Source: DATBIO01 sp036556965
Lineage (GTDB): Bacteria > Acidobacteriota > Vicinamibacteria > Fen-336
Assembly: GCA_036556965.1 (NCBI GenBank)
Contig: DATBIO010000306.1
Coordinates: 1 to 15,929, forward strand
Direction of reading: 5' to 3'
Length of the DNA: 15,929 nucleotides
Position numbers and translations under genes: made by a program. This document shows positions 6,448 to 13,009 of this stretch, piece by piece. The notes beneath the pieces are model-generated. The model worked only from the letters and a program-made list of their open reading frames with translations, had not been told where the DNA came from and did no database searches. Within the stretch, counting starts at the first letter, position 1, and every line of letters begins with the position of its first letter.

Positions 6448-7370
6448 GCGGGGAGCCCGGGCCCCCCGCCCCGCCCGCCGGGTTCCGCGCGGGCTTCGTG
6501 GCCGTGGTGGGGCGGCCCAACGTGGGCAAGTCCACCCTCGTGAACCGCCTGGTGGGCCAGAAGGTCTCCATCGTCTCCGACAAGCCGCAGACCACGCGCA
6601 ACCGGATCCTGGCCGTGGTCAACCGCCCCTCCGGCCAGCTCGTGCTCTTCGACACCCCGGGCGTGCACAAGCCCATGCACCGCATGAACGAGCGCATGGT
6701 GGACACGGCGGTGAGGAGCCTGGGCCAGGTGGACCTCGCCCTGTGGATGATCGACGTGACCGAGGCCTACGGGCCGGGCGACCGCCACATGAAGGAGGTC
6801 CTGCGCGCCTCGGGCACGCCCGTCATGCTCGGCATCAACAAGATCGACGCCGTGGCCAAGCCCCGCATCCTGCCCGTGATCGACCAGTTCCGCGGCCTGC
6901 TCGACTTCGTGGAGATCGTGCCCTTCTCCGCGCGCAGCGGGGAGAACGTGGAGGTGCTGGCCGAGCGCCTGGTCGCGCACCTGCCCGAGTCGCCCCCCCT
7001 CTACCCGGAGGACTTCCTCACCGACCAGCCCGAGCGCTTCTTCGTGGGCGAGATGGTGCGCGAGCAGATCCTGCGCCTCACCCGCGAGGAGGTTCCCTAC
7101 GCCAGCGGGGTGGTGGTCGAGTCCTTCAAGGAGGAGGAGGGCCTGGTGCGGATCGAGGCCAGCATCCTCGTGGAGCGCGAGAGCCAGAAGGGCATCCTCA
7201 TCGGCAAGGGGGGCTCGATGCTCAAGGCGGTGGGCACGGCCGCCCGCCAGGAGATCGAGGCCTTCCTCGGCACGCGCGTGTTCCTCGGGCTCTTCGTGAA
7301 GGTGCGCGAGCGCTGGCGCGAGGATGCCCGGGTCCTGGAGGACATGGGCCTGGGGAAGCCGGGCGAGTAG
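6444..7370 (+). CDS. era: GTPase Era (30S subunit assembly)
   Basis: A 308-residue GTPase that binds the 16S rRNA 3' end and assists 30S maturation. G1 is GRPNVGKS at residues 23-30, followed by the switch segment KPQTTRNRI (G2), DTPGVH (G3), NKID (G4) and the FSARSGENV region (G5). The C-terminal KH domain carries the RNA-binding GKGGSMLK loop (about residue 255) and ends in the usual VREDARVLEDMGL-like stretch, here with W-R-E-D. Start is GTG 6444, overlapping the preceding stop as GTGA. The extra ~15 residues before the G1 strand are Gly/Pro-rich (SGEPGPPAPPAG) and probably flexible. It is the last gene of the cluster and functionally pairs with YbeY. Confidence 0.97.
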   Translation: MSGEPGPPAPPAGFRAGFVAVVGRPNVGKSTLVNRLVGQKVSIVSDKPQTTRNRILAVVNRPSGQLVLFDTPGVHKPMHRMNERMVDTAVRSLGQVDLALWMIDVTEAYGPGDRHMKEVLRASGTPVMLGINKIDAVAKPRILPVIDQFRGLLDFVEIVPFSARSGENVEVLAERLVAHLPESPPLYPEDFLTDQPERFFVGEMVREQILRLTREEVPYASGVVVESFKEEEGLVRIEASILVERESQKGILIGKGGSMLKAVGTAARQEIEAFLGTRVFLGLFVKVRERWREDARVLEDMGLGKPGE

Positions 7371-7396
7371 CCCGCCGCGGGGGCGCGGGGAGCGGG
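7371..7396. terminator. GC-rich hairpin between convergent era and DUF6265 genes
   Basis: The 27-bp gap between convergent stops contains CCGCG (7375-7379) and CGCGG (7384-7388) around a GGGG loop, or alternatively CCCGC (7371-7375) pairing with GCGGG (7392-7396). Either could act on both strands. No T-run is present, so termination by this element is only a possibility. Confidence 0.3.
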
Positions 7397-7397
7397 T

Positions 7398-7856
7398 TCA
7401 GCGCGCCTTCCGCCAGGTCCACTCCATGGCCTGGTCCACGCCCTTCTCCTTGCCCTCCACGCGGGCGTGCAGCCCGGCCGCGTCGCGCCAGTAGAGGATG
7501 CGCTGCGGGAAGTCGTGGGCGGGGTTGGCGAAGACCACGCGGTCCTTGCCGCGCTCCACGAGGGCGAAGCGCGTGGGCGGCCGGCCGCCGGGCTGCGCCA
7601 CGTAGGCCACCCCGTCCGGCCCCGCCTCGATGCGCAGGAACTCGAAGGAGACGGTGCGGCCGCCGGCCACGTCGCGGTGGAGGCCGAGCATGGTGCCGCC
7701 CGATGGCTCGAGCCAGTGCTCCTCCATGGCCATGCCGTCGGCGGTTCCCTCCCACGTGCCCGCGATCCAGGCGAGGTCGTCGAGGGCGTCGCCCGCGCGC
7801 ACGGGTGCGGACGGCAGGCAGAGGACGATCAGGGCCAGGAAGCTCGGCGTCTTCAT
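7398..7856 (-). CDS. secreted DUF6265 domain protein
   Basis: A 152-residue protein whose mature part fits the DUF6265 family: the opening LAWIAGTWEG, the central MEEHWLEPSGGTMLG, FEFLRI, and the FANPAHDFPQRILYWR block. No biochemical function is established for the family; the fold is probably a small lipocalin-like barrel. A Sec signal peptide is clear (hydrophobic residues 5-17, cleavage likely after VRA at 19-21), so the protein is exported, presumably to the periplasm. Cys13 does not form a lipobox. The start was set at 7856 because GGGAGG (7863-7868 on the opposite strand) lies 6 nt upstream and the signal peptide begins here; an upstream in-frame ATG at 7901 would add 15 polar, Arg-rich residues before it. 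A 15-bp palindrome lies just upstream. Confidence 0.85.
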   Translation of the reverse strand: MKTPSFLALIVLCLPSAPVRAGDALDDLAWIAGTWEGTADGMAMEEHWLEPSGGTMLGLHRDVAGGRTVSFEFLRIEAGPDGVAYVAQPGGRPPTRFALVERGKDRVVFANPAHDFPQRILYWRDAAGLHARVEGKEKGVDQAMEWTWRKAR

Positions 7857-7862
7857 CGGTTG

Positions 7863-7868
7863 CCTCCC
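7863..7868 (-). promoter_or_regulatory. ribosome-binding site deciding the DUF6265 start
   Basis: On the minus strand GGGAGG ends 6 nt before ATG 7856. This is one of the best Shine-Dalgarno sequences in the window and selects this ATG over the one at 7901. Confidence 0.7.
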
Positions 7869-7873
7869 GCGCG

Positions 7874-7888
7874 GTCTGCACTGCAGAC
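7874..7888. promoter_or_regulatory. 15-bp perfect palindrome upstream of the DUF6265 gene
   Basis: GTCTGCA-C-TGCAGAC has two perfect 7-bp arms around one central base and sits 17 bp upstream of the DUF6265 ATG, just before its Shine-Dalgarno. It could be an operator for a dimeric repressor or a small mRNA hairpin. No convincing -35/-10 pair was found in the 97-bp gap; a TAGAGT on the minus strand near 7915-7920 is a weak -10 candidate. Confidence 0.4.
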
Positions 7889-7953
7889 GGCGGCTGTTCA
7901 CGGTTCGGGAATACTCTAGCCGGTCGGTCTTGTACGAACGCGACGCCGCCCGC

Positions 7954-8790
7954 CTAGCCGGCGAAGAGGGCGGCCAGGCGCTCCGGCGAGGTGAAGGCGC
8001 GCGACAGCGCCCCCTGCGTCCCCAGCAGCTCCGAGGGGGCCTGGCCGGAGAACGTGCGGAAGTCGCGGATGAGGTGGGGCTGGTCGAAGAAGCCGCCGTC
8101 CGCGGCCAGGGCCGCCCAGCCCGCCGGCGCCCCGTGCCTCAGCTCGAACACGTGCTGGAAGCGCATGATCCGCGCGAGCATGCGCGGACCGACGCCCACC
8201 GCCTGCGCGAAACGCCGCTCCAGCTGGCGCGGGCTGGCCGCGGCGCCGCGCGCCAGGGAGGCGACGCTCACCGCTCCCCGGCGCTGCACGATCTCGTTCA
8301 CCGTGGCGTGCACGGAGCGCGCCCACGAGCACTCGGGCCGCCGCGCCGCGGTCAGGGCCGCCTCGAGCAGGCCGCCGCGGCCGGCGGCGGGGGCGTGGAG
8401 GAGGCGGTCCTCGAGGCGCCGCGCGCGCGCCCCCCAGAGGTCCTCGAGGGCCACCAGCGTGTCGCGGATCTCGGCCATGGGCTGGGGGAAGAACGCGGAG
8501 GCGCCCGCGGGACGGAAGCGCACGCCCACGGTGGCGGGCACGCCCGTGCTCCGGATGAGGAGGAAGCGCGTCAGCGGGCCCACCAGGAACAGGCGGGGTT
8601 GCCTCTGCCACCGGCCGGGGCCCTCGCAGCGGGCGAAGGGGGCGCCGAGGTGGGCGACCAGCTCGGGGCAGCCGTCGGGCAGGATGCGCTCCACGGCGTC
8701 CTTCTCGTCCTCGTCCCCGCCCTCGATGCTCCACACGCACTCCACCCAGGGACGGAGGGCGGGCAGCGGGGGCCGCTCGCGGTAGGGCAC
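7954..8790 (-). CDS. AraC-family transcriptional regulator with DUF6597-type N-terminus
   Basis: A 278-residue regulator. The N-terminal domain begins PYRERPPLPALRPWVECVWS, typical of DUF6597, and includes a G-V-R-F-R-P-A-G-A block at about 89-97. The C-terminal AraC DNA-binding domain spans roughly 160-257, with the first helix-turn-helix near 174-197 (SVASLARGAAASPRQLERRF) and the second near 222-246, ending in GFFDQPHLIRDFRTFSGQ. The ligand is unknown. Start is GTG 8790: no ATG gives a full N-terminal domain, and this GTG places the family's usual N-terminus exactly. It lies 2 nt after the stop of the outer membrane protein gene (TGAGCGTG), so the two are likely translationally coupled. 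Regulators of this type often act on nearby genes; here the outer membrane protein or DUF6265 gene would be candidates. Confidence 0.9.
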   Translation of the reverse strand: MPYRERPPLPALRPWVECVWSIEGGDEDEKDAVERILPDGCPELVAHLGAPFARCEGPGRWQRQPRLFLVGPLTRFLLIRSTGVPATVGVRFRPAGASAFFPQPMAEIRDTLVALEDLWGARARRLEDRLLHAPAAGRGGLLEAALTAARRPECSWARSVHATVNEIVQRRGAVSVASLARGAAASPRQLERRFAQAVGVGPRMLARIMRFQHVFELRHGAPAGWAALAADGGFFDQPHLIRDFRTFSGQAPSELLGTQGALSRAFTSPERLAALFAG

Positions 8791-8792
8791 GC

Positions 8793-9434
8793 TCAGGGGA
8801 CGATGACGACGCGTCCCACGATGCTCAGGCCGCCCAGGTCGTCCTCGCCGTACACGGCGGAGACGCCGCCCAGGCCCACGGCGTTGGGGATGAGGGAGTA
8901 GCCCAGCTCCGCGCCGAAGCGGATGGTGCCCTGGCCGTACTCCGCGCCGAGCATGGCCATCGCGGTGAACTTCGTGCGGCTCTCGGAGGTGGTGATGCCG
9001 CCCACCGTGCTCTCCTCGCGATACCAGGCGGCGCCCGCGCCCAGGCTCGCGTAGGGCGCCAGCTTGCCCTCGGAGAACCGGTAGCCCAGGAGGCCGAAGA
9101 CGGGAAGCAGCCTGACCTCGAGGGGATGGCCCAGGGGGAACACGGGGGCGTCCTCGTCCGCCACGAAGACGCGCTCGCCCGTGCGCGAGAAGTAGCGCGC
9201 GCCCCCGGCGGCGAAGAAGCGCCGGCCCAGGGAGAAGCGCACCTGCGCCCCTCCCGTGAAGCCGCCGGACGAGCCGTCGAACACCGCCTCCGCGCTGCGG
9301 GAGGCGTTGGTCAGGTCGGCGTACCCGGCCTCGAGCACGATGCCCACCTCGTCGGCGCGCGCGAGCTCCGGCGCGCCGACCAGGAGGGCGGCGGCGCCGG
9401 CGGCCCGCATCCAGACGGCAGGGCGGTGGGTCAT
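8793..9434 (-). CDS. outer membrane beta-barrel protein
   Basis: A 213-residue exported protein. A Sec signal peptide covers residues 1-27 (hydrophobic AAGAAALLVGA, cleavage after A-R-A). The mature part shows repeated alternating polar/hydrophobic strands with Gly and aromatic residues (FTGGAQVRFSLGRRFFAAGG, VFGLLGYRF, YASLGAGAAWYRE, GAEYGQGTIRFGAELGYS), resembling the small OmpA/OmpW-like eight-strand porin fold. The C-terminus is VVIVP rather than the usual aromatic residue. The start is ATG 9434, preceded by GGAGGA; the alternative ATG at 9458 lies inside the predicted -10 element and so would not be in the transcript. It heads a two-gene unit with the AraC regulator. Ligand or pore function cannot be told from sequence. 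Confidence 0.8.
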   Translation of the reverse strand: MTHRPAVWMRAAGAAALLVGAPELARADEVGIVLEAGYADLTNASRSAEAVFDGSSGGFTGGAQVRFSLGRRFFAAGGARYFSRTGERVFVADEDAPVFPLGHPLEVRLLPVFGLLGYRFSEGKLAPYASLGAGAAWYREESTVGGITTSESRTKFTAMAMLGAEYGQGTIRFGAELGYSLIPNAVGLGGVSAVYGEDDLGGLSIVGRVVIVP

Positions 9435-9453
9435 GCGATGTCCTCCGCCCGGG

Positions 9454-9482
9454 ATCATAACCCCCGGGTCGCGCGCTGTGGC
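9454..9482 (-). promoter_or_regulatory. promoter of the outer membrane protein/AraC unit
   Basis: On the minus strand TATGAT (9454-9459) is a near-consensus -10, with GCCACA (9477-9482) as a weak -35 after a 17-bp spacer. The transcript would start near 9447, leaving a short leader that contains GGAGGA before ATG 9434. Two CCCGGG sites (9448-9453 and 9463-9468) flank the -10. Confidence 0.45.
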
Positions 9483-9507
9483 GAGGATGGCGGGTTCGCG
9501 CTAATGT
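9479..9507 (+). promoter_or_regulatory. possible promoter of the PilZ gene
   Basis: TAATGT (9502-9507) fits the TANNNT -10 form, with a poor -35 TGGCGA (9479-9484) after 17 bp. The GTG start at 9517 lies 9 nt downstream and has no Shine-Dalgarno, consistent with a leaderless or nearly leaderless mRNA. The -35 overlaps that of the divergent outer membrane protein promoter. Confidence 0.35.
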
Positions 9508-9516
9508 ACGTCCCCT

Positions 9517-10194
9517 GTGCTCGAAAAGCGCCGGTACCCCCGCTTCACCGTCGAGGGGGTCCACGGGAAGATGGTCTTCGCGTCGCAGGTGGAGGTCCTG
9601 AACCTCTCCCTGGGCGGCGTCGCCATCCGCGCCGACCGCCGCCTGAACATCGGCTCCGAGTACACGCTCAGCCTGGAGATGGAGACCCGCCTGGTGGCGG
9701 TCAAGGGTCTCGTGGTGTGGTCGGTCCTGAGCGGGCTCCGCCGCGTGGCCGAGGAATCGGTGGCCGAGTACTCCGCGGGGCTGAAGTTCACCGACGTCCT
9801 CAACGAGAAGCTGCAGGGCCTCCTCGACTTCATCGAGGCGCACAAGGTCTCCGAGGAGGCGCGCCTGGGCGGGATCCGCTTCCAGATCGAGGCCCCGGGC
9901 AAGGCCTTCCTGGATACCTCCGAGTCCCTCTCCGTCCGCCTGGTCAGCCTTTCGGGCATGCTCATCGAGACCCGCCACCGCCTCGACGTGGACGAGGTCT
10001 ACGCCATGGAGATCCAGCCCGTCGGCTTCCCCCCCATCCGCTTCGAGGGCCGGGTGGCCTCGTTCTTCGAGGTGCTGGACGACGAGCCCGGCAGCTACGA
10101 GATGGGGATCGAGTTCGTCCAGATGGGCCCCGACGACCGGGTCCGTCTGGAGAGCTTCGTGCGCTCGCTCTCCTCCGCCCAGCCCGTCAGCTAG
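9517..10194 (+). CDS. tandem PilZ-domain protein (putative c-di-GMP effector)
   Basis: A 225-residue soluble protein with two PilZ-like halves. The first (about 1-105) has both c-di-GMP signature parts: R5-R6-Y-P-R9 (RxxxR) and N29-L-S31-L-G-G34 (D/NxSxxG). The second (about 115-220) keeps the beta-barrel pattern, with a related VSLSGMLIE segment and FEVLDDEPGSYEMGIEFVQM, but lacks the RxxxR motif, so it probably does not bind the ligand and may be structural or dimerising. Start is GTG 9517; the nearby ATG 9504 is out of frame. The TAG overlaps the end of the convergent response regulator by 8 bp. Its target process (motility, polysaccharide, regulation) cannot be told from context, though the adjacent response regulator points to signalling. 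Confidence 0.85.
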   Translation: MLEKRRYPRFTVEGVHGKMVFASQVEVLNLSLGGVAIRADRRLNIGSEYTLSLEMETRLVAVKGLVVWSVLSGLRRVAEESVAEYSAGLKFTDVLNEKLQGLLDFIEAHKVSEEARLGGIRFQIEAPGKAFLDTSESLSVRLVSLSGMLIETRHRLDVDEVYAMEIQPVGFPPIRFEGRVASFFEVLDDEPGSYEMGIEFVQMGPDDRVRLESFVRSLSSAQPVS

Positions 10195-10699
10195 GCGACC
10201 CGGAGAGCGCCTTGCGGATGGTGGACTCCAGGTCCGCGGGCAGGCAGGGCTTGCGCAGGTAGGCGGCGCAGCCGGCGGAGAGCGCCCACTCCTCGGGCAG
10301 GTGCAGGGAATAGGCGGTCAGGGCGATGATGGGGATGTCCCGCGTCGCGGGATCGGCCTTGAGGGCGCGCGTCGCCTCGAAGCCGTCCATGAGGGGCATC
10401 GATAGGTCCATCACCACGAGGTCCGGGTCCAGCGCGCGGACCTTGGCCAGGGCGTCGAAGCCGTTGACCGCCGTCTCCACGCGGTAGCCGAGGAAGCGCA
10501 GGTACTGGCTGTAGATGTCGCGCTGGTCGGCGACGTCGTCCACCACCAGGACGAGGGGCACCGCCTGCCGGGCGCGGGCGCTCGGGGAGCGCCGGCGCCG
10601 CCGCTTGCCCGCGACGTCGCGCATGGCGCTCGGGTAGAGCGACCCCGGCGGGGCCGGAGTGACGATCACGCTCCCGCCGGTCATGGAAACGTTCACCAT
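10187..10699 (-). CDS. single-domain response regulator with basic N-terminal extension
   Basis: A 170-residue CheY-like receiver protein without an output domain. The acidic pair D54-D55 (LVVDD), phosphoacceptor D98 (VVMDLSMPLMDGFEA), T128 (IIALTAY) and K150 (YLRKPC) are all present, so phosphorylation is expected. The receiver occupies about 48-166. Residues 1-47 form an unusual extension with five consecutive Arg after Lys32 (GKRRRRRSPSARARQ). The start was placed at ATG 10699 because a strong promoter lies immediately upstream and its -10 would be inside the coding region if the in-frame ATG 10771 were used; ATG 10684 or 10624 are alternatives. No Shine-Dalgarno is visible. No histidine kinase is in the window. 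Its 3' end overlaps the PilZ gene tail to tail. Confidence 0.85.
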   Translation of the reverse strand: MVNVSMTGGSVIVTPAPPGSLYPSAMRDVAGKRRRRRSPSARARQAVPLVLVVDDVADQRDIYSQYLRFLGYRVETAVNGFDALAKVRALDPDLVVMDLSMPLMDGFEATRALKADPATRDIPIIALTAYSLHLPEEWALSAGCAAYLRKPCLPADLESTIRKALSGSPS

Positions 10700-10708
10700 C
10701 GACGCTTC

Positions 10709-10738
10709 ATTGTAGGGCCTGGCCGGCCCCCAATGCAA
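10709..10738 (-). promoter_or_regulatory. strong sigma70-type promoter of the response regulator
   Basis: On the minus strand TTGCAT (10733-10738) is followed after 18 bp by TACAAT (10709-10714). The -10 matches five of six consensus bases and the -35 four of six. The start codon at 10699 lies 9 nt after the -10, so the leader would be only about three bases. Confidence 0.6.
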
Positions 10739-10797
10739 AATGCGCAGCCAGCCTGCGTGGCCGAGGCTCAAGGACGGAACACCACCCGCCGGTCGCC

Positions 10798-10822
10798 GGG
10801 CACGGATGCGCGCGCCGTGCTC
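10798..10822 (-). terminator. possible terminator hairpin at the subtilase stop
   Basis: GCACGG (10800-10805) and CCGTGC (10815-10820) form a perfect 6-bp stem with a 9-nt GC-rich loop, extendable by a G-U and a G-C pair into the subtilase stop codon. No T-run follows in the minus direction, so it may be an mRNA 3' stabiliser or Rho-related element instead. Confidence 0.35.
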
Positions 10823-12191
10823 AGGGCTGCTGGTTCAGGCCCAGGCCCGACAGCGCCACGCTGGGACGGATGAGGCCGTGCCCGAACTGGTCGTCGCGGC
10901 CGGCCGCGCCCAGGTCCTCTGCCGTCAGCTCGATGGCGCGCTGGATGGCCACGGGATCGGTGATGCCCTGGCGGTAGAGGAGGGAGGCCAGCGCGGACAC
11001 GTGGGGCGCGGCCTGGCTGGTCCCCACCACGAAGAAGTAGGCGAAGTCGTCGTAGCGGCCGTCGAAGAAGGCGGTGTCGGGATCGAAGGTCTGCTGCAGG
11101 ATGCCGTCGGGCCGCCCGTCCGGGCGCCCGTCGGTGCCGGTGTCGTCGCGGTCGAGGTCGCCCCCCGGGGCCACCAGGTCGAGCTCGTTCCCGAAGTCGG
11201 AGTACGGCGCCCGCGCCTTGCGGCCGTCCACCGCCCCCACCGCGATCACGTTGGGCAGGCGGGCGGGGAACTTCACGCAGGGGTTGACGTCGCCCTCGTT
11301 GCCCGCCGCCGCCACCACCGTCACTCCCGCCGCCACCGCGCGGTTGACGGCGTTGGCCATGGTGGTGTTGCTGCCGGTGCAGGTGTCCGTGCCCAGGCTC
11401 AAGTTGATGACCTTGGCCCCGTTGGACACCGCGAAGTCGACGCCCGCCGCGATGTCGAAGAAGGACCCGGTGCCCTCCTCGTCGAGGACCTTGACCGGCA
11501 TGATGGCGGTGCCGAAGGCCAGGCCGGCCACGCCCTCCGCGTTGTCGGTGGACTCGGCGATGACGGAGGCCACGTGCGTGCCGTGGAAGTTGTCGTCGTT
11601 GGCGTGCGTGTCGCCGTTCACGAAGTCGAAGCCGGCCACGAAGCGCGTGGTGCCGAAGTCGGGGGCCTTGCGGAACACGCCGAAGTCCTCGTAGGCGATG
11701 CCGCTGTCGAGGACGGCCACCACCACCGAGGCGTCGCCGCGCTGGATCCCCCAGGTGCGCTCCGAGTCCACCATGCGCAGGTGCCACTGCAGCCCGTAGA
11801 GGCGGTCGTTGGGCGCGAAGTGCCCTTCCCGCTGGAAGGCGCGGGCCATCGTGTTGGGCTCGGCGTAGGCCACCTCCGGCAGGGCCTGGAGGCGGCGCAC
11901 GGCTTCCGCCACGGGCGCGCCCGCCTCCAGACTCACCAGGTAGCGCGGGGCCCCGCCGTGCGAGCGCGCGCGCACGCCGCGGGCGGCGCGGACGGCCCGC
12001 TCCACGTCGAGCTCGCGCGTGCCCGCGCGGAACTCCACGATGACCTCTCCCTCCCGGTAGGCGGGCAGCGGAGCGGCGGGGGCGGCCGCGCGTGCCGCCA
12101 CCCGCACCGCCTCGCTCGCGCGCGCGCGCGGCGCCTCCCCGAGCGATGCGACGACGGCCACGGCGGCGAAGACGAGGGCGGTGCGCTTCAT
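10821..12191 (-). CDS. secreted subtilisin-like serine protease (peptidase S8)
   Basis: A 456-residue exported protease. A Sec signal peptide covers about 1-26 (cleavage near ARA-SEA). Residues 45-120 resemble a fervidolysin/I9-type propeptide (EGEVIVEFRAGT to LPEVAYAEPN). The catalytic domain has D162 (VAVLDSG), H203 (NFHGTHVASVIA), oxyanion-hole N298 (AAAGNEGD) and S392 (GTSQAAPHVSALASLL), a complete triad. C271 and C305 may form a disulfide. An Asp-rich insert at 345-363 (DLDRDDTGTDG followed by tandem GRPDG units) resembles a calcium-binding loop. No C-terminal anchor or secretion domain is seen. ATG 12191 overlaps the stop of the CPBP gene in ATGA, so translation is coupled. A (CG)7 tract (12117-12130) lies near the signal-peptide coding end. 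Substrate unknown. Confidence 0.95.
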   Translation of the reverse strand: MKRTALVFAAVAVVASLGEAPRARASEAVRVAARAAAPAAPLPAYREGEVIVEFRAGTRELDVERAVRAARGVRARSHGGAPRYLVSLEAGAPVAEAVRRLQALPEVAYAEPNTMARAFQREGHFAPNDRLYGLQWHLRMVDSERTWGIQRGDASVVVAVLDSGIAYEDFGVFRKAPDFGTTRFVAGFDFVNGDTHANDDNFHGTHVASVIAESTDNAEGVAGLAFGTAIMPVKVLDEEGTGSFFDIAAGVDFAVSNGAKVINLSLGTDTCTGSNTTMANAVNRAVAAGVTVVAAAGNEGDVNPCVKFPARLPNVIAVGAVDGRKARAPYSDFGNELDLVAPGGDLDRDDTGTDGRPDGRPDGILQQTFDPDTAFFDGRYDDFAYFFVVGTSQAAPHVSALASLLYRQGITDPVAIQRAIELTAEDLGAAGRDDQFGHGLIRPSVALSGLGLNQQP

Positions 12192-13000
12192 GGATCGAGT
12201 CTAGGCGGCGGTCCCGGCGGGGTCAACGAGAGGAGGCGCATGACCCACGCGCTGGCCGCCCCGCCCAGGACGAACAGGGTGGCCCCGAGCAGGGGCTGGG
12301 GCGGGGGCAGGCCCGCCGACGGGTCGTCGGTCAGGGGCGCGGCCACGAAGGTGATGGTGTTGAGGAGGGCGTGCGCGACGACGCACGCGGTGAGGGTGCC
12401 GGTGCGGATCCTGAGCCAGCCCAGGGCGAGGCCGAGGACGAGGGTGAACGGCGTGCGATAGGGGTCGAGGTGGATGAAGGCGAAGAGCGCGGCGGAGACG
12501 ACCACGGCGGCGGCGGCTCCCGTGCGCGCGAGGAGGGCGGGCAGGACCAGGCCGCGCACCAGCGTCTCCTCGGCCAGCGCGGGGAGCAGGGCGATGGCCG
12601 CCACCGAGACCAGGGCGTCCGCGGGACCCGCGGGCCGCAGGGCCTCGTGCAGCCGCTGGAAGGCCTCCAGGTAGCCGGGCGGCGGCGCCCACACCGCGTA
12701 CTGCAGCTCGAAGAGGCCGAGGCTGAAGGCCCAGAGCGTGGCCCCGGCGGCGCAGACCAGGAGGGCGGCCCGGCGCTCGAGGGGCAGCAGCCCCAGGCTC
12801 CGCGCCAGGGGCAGGCCGAAGGCCACCGCGGCCAGGAGGCCGGGCAGGACCAGCGTGATCTCCGAGGCGGCGAGGGCGAGGCGGAGGCCGCGCGGCACGA
12901 CGAGGACGGTGACGACCTGCATGGCCAGCAGGCCCACCACCACCGCCGCCACCGCCACCGAGGCGGGCAGGGCCGTGCGTTCGGACCCGGGAGCGTGCAT
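12188..13000 (-). CDS. CPBP family intramembrane glutamic endopeptidase
   Basis: A 270-residue polytopic membrane protein of the CPBP (Rce1/Abi-like) family. The three conserved motifs are present in order: EETLVRG at 144-150, FAFIHLD with H177, and HALLN with H210 and N214. About seven to eight hydrophobic segments surround them. Family members cleave within or near membranes; roles include prenyl-protein processing, bacteriocin maturation or self-immunity and anti-sigma-factor handling, and none can be chosen here. The C-terminal tail is Pro-rich (TPPGPPPRLDP). It is the first gene of a two-gene unit behind a good promoter; its TGA overlaps the ATG of the secreted subtilase. No Shine-Dalgarno precedes ATG 13000, which lies 9 nt after the -10, fitting a nearly leaderless mRNA. 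Confidence 0.92.
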   Translation of the reverse strand: MHAPGSERTALPASVAVAAVVVGLLAMQVVTVLVVPRGLRLALAASEITLVLPGLLAAVAFGLPLARSLGLLPLERRAALLVCAAGATLWAFSLGLFELQYAVWAPPPGYLEAFQRLHEALRPAGPADALVSVAAIALLPALAEETLVRGLVLPALLARTGAAAAVVVSAALFAFIHLDPYRTPFTLVLGLALGWLRIRTGTLTACVVAHALLNTITFVAAPLTDDPSAGLPPPQPLLGATLFVLGGAASAWVMRLLSLTPPGPPPRLDP

Positions 13001-13009
13001 GGCGCGGCG

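Noticed and set aside
7857..7901. Upstream ATG 7901 as the start of the DUF6265 protein
   Set aside because: It would place 15 Arg-rich residues before a clean signal peptide, whereas ATG 7856 has GGGAGG at ideal spacing.
9435..9458. ATG 9458 as the start of the outer membrane protein
   Set aside because: It lies within the predicted -10 TATGAT and lacks a ribosome-binding site; ATG 9434 has GGAGGA.
8791..9978. Upstream extension of the AraC regulator frame through the outer membrane protein and into the PilZ gene
   Set aside because: The extension is out of frame with and overlaps real genes and shows no family similarity; the regulator's normal N-terminus begins at GTG 8790.
10700..10771. 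ATG 10771 as the start of the response regulator
   Set aside because: The strong promoter at 10709-10738 would lie within the coding sequence, so the transcript would start after this codon.
10740..12461. A 573-codon plus-strand open frame opposite the subtilase
   Set aside because: The minus strand encodes a complete S8 protease with its catalytic triad; the opposite frame has a low-complexity His/Val/Gly/Ala product.
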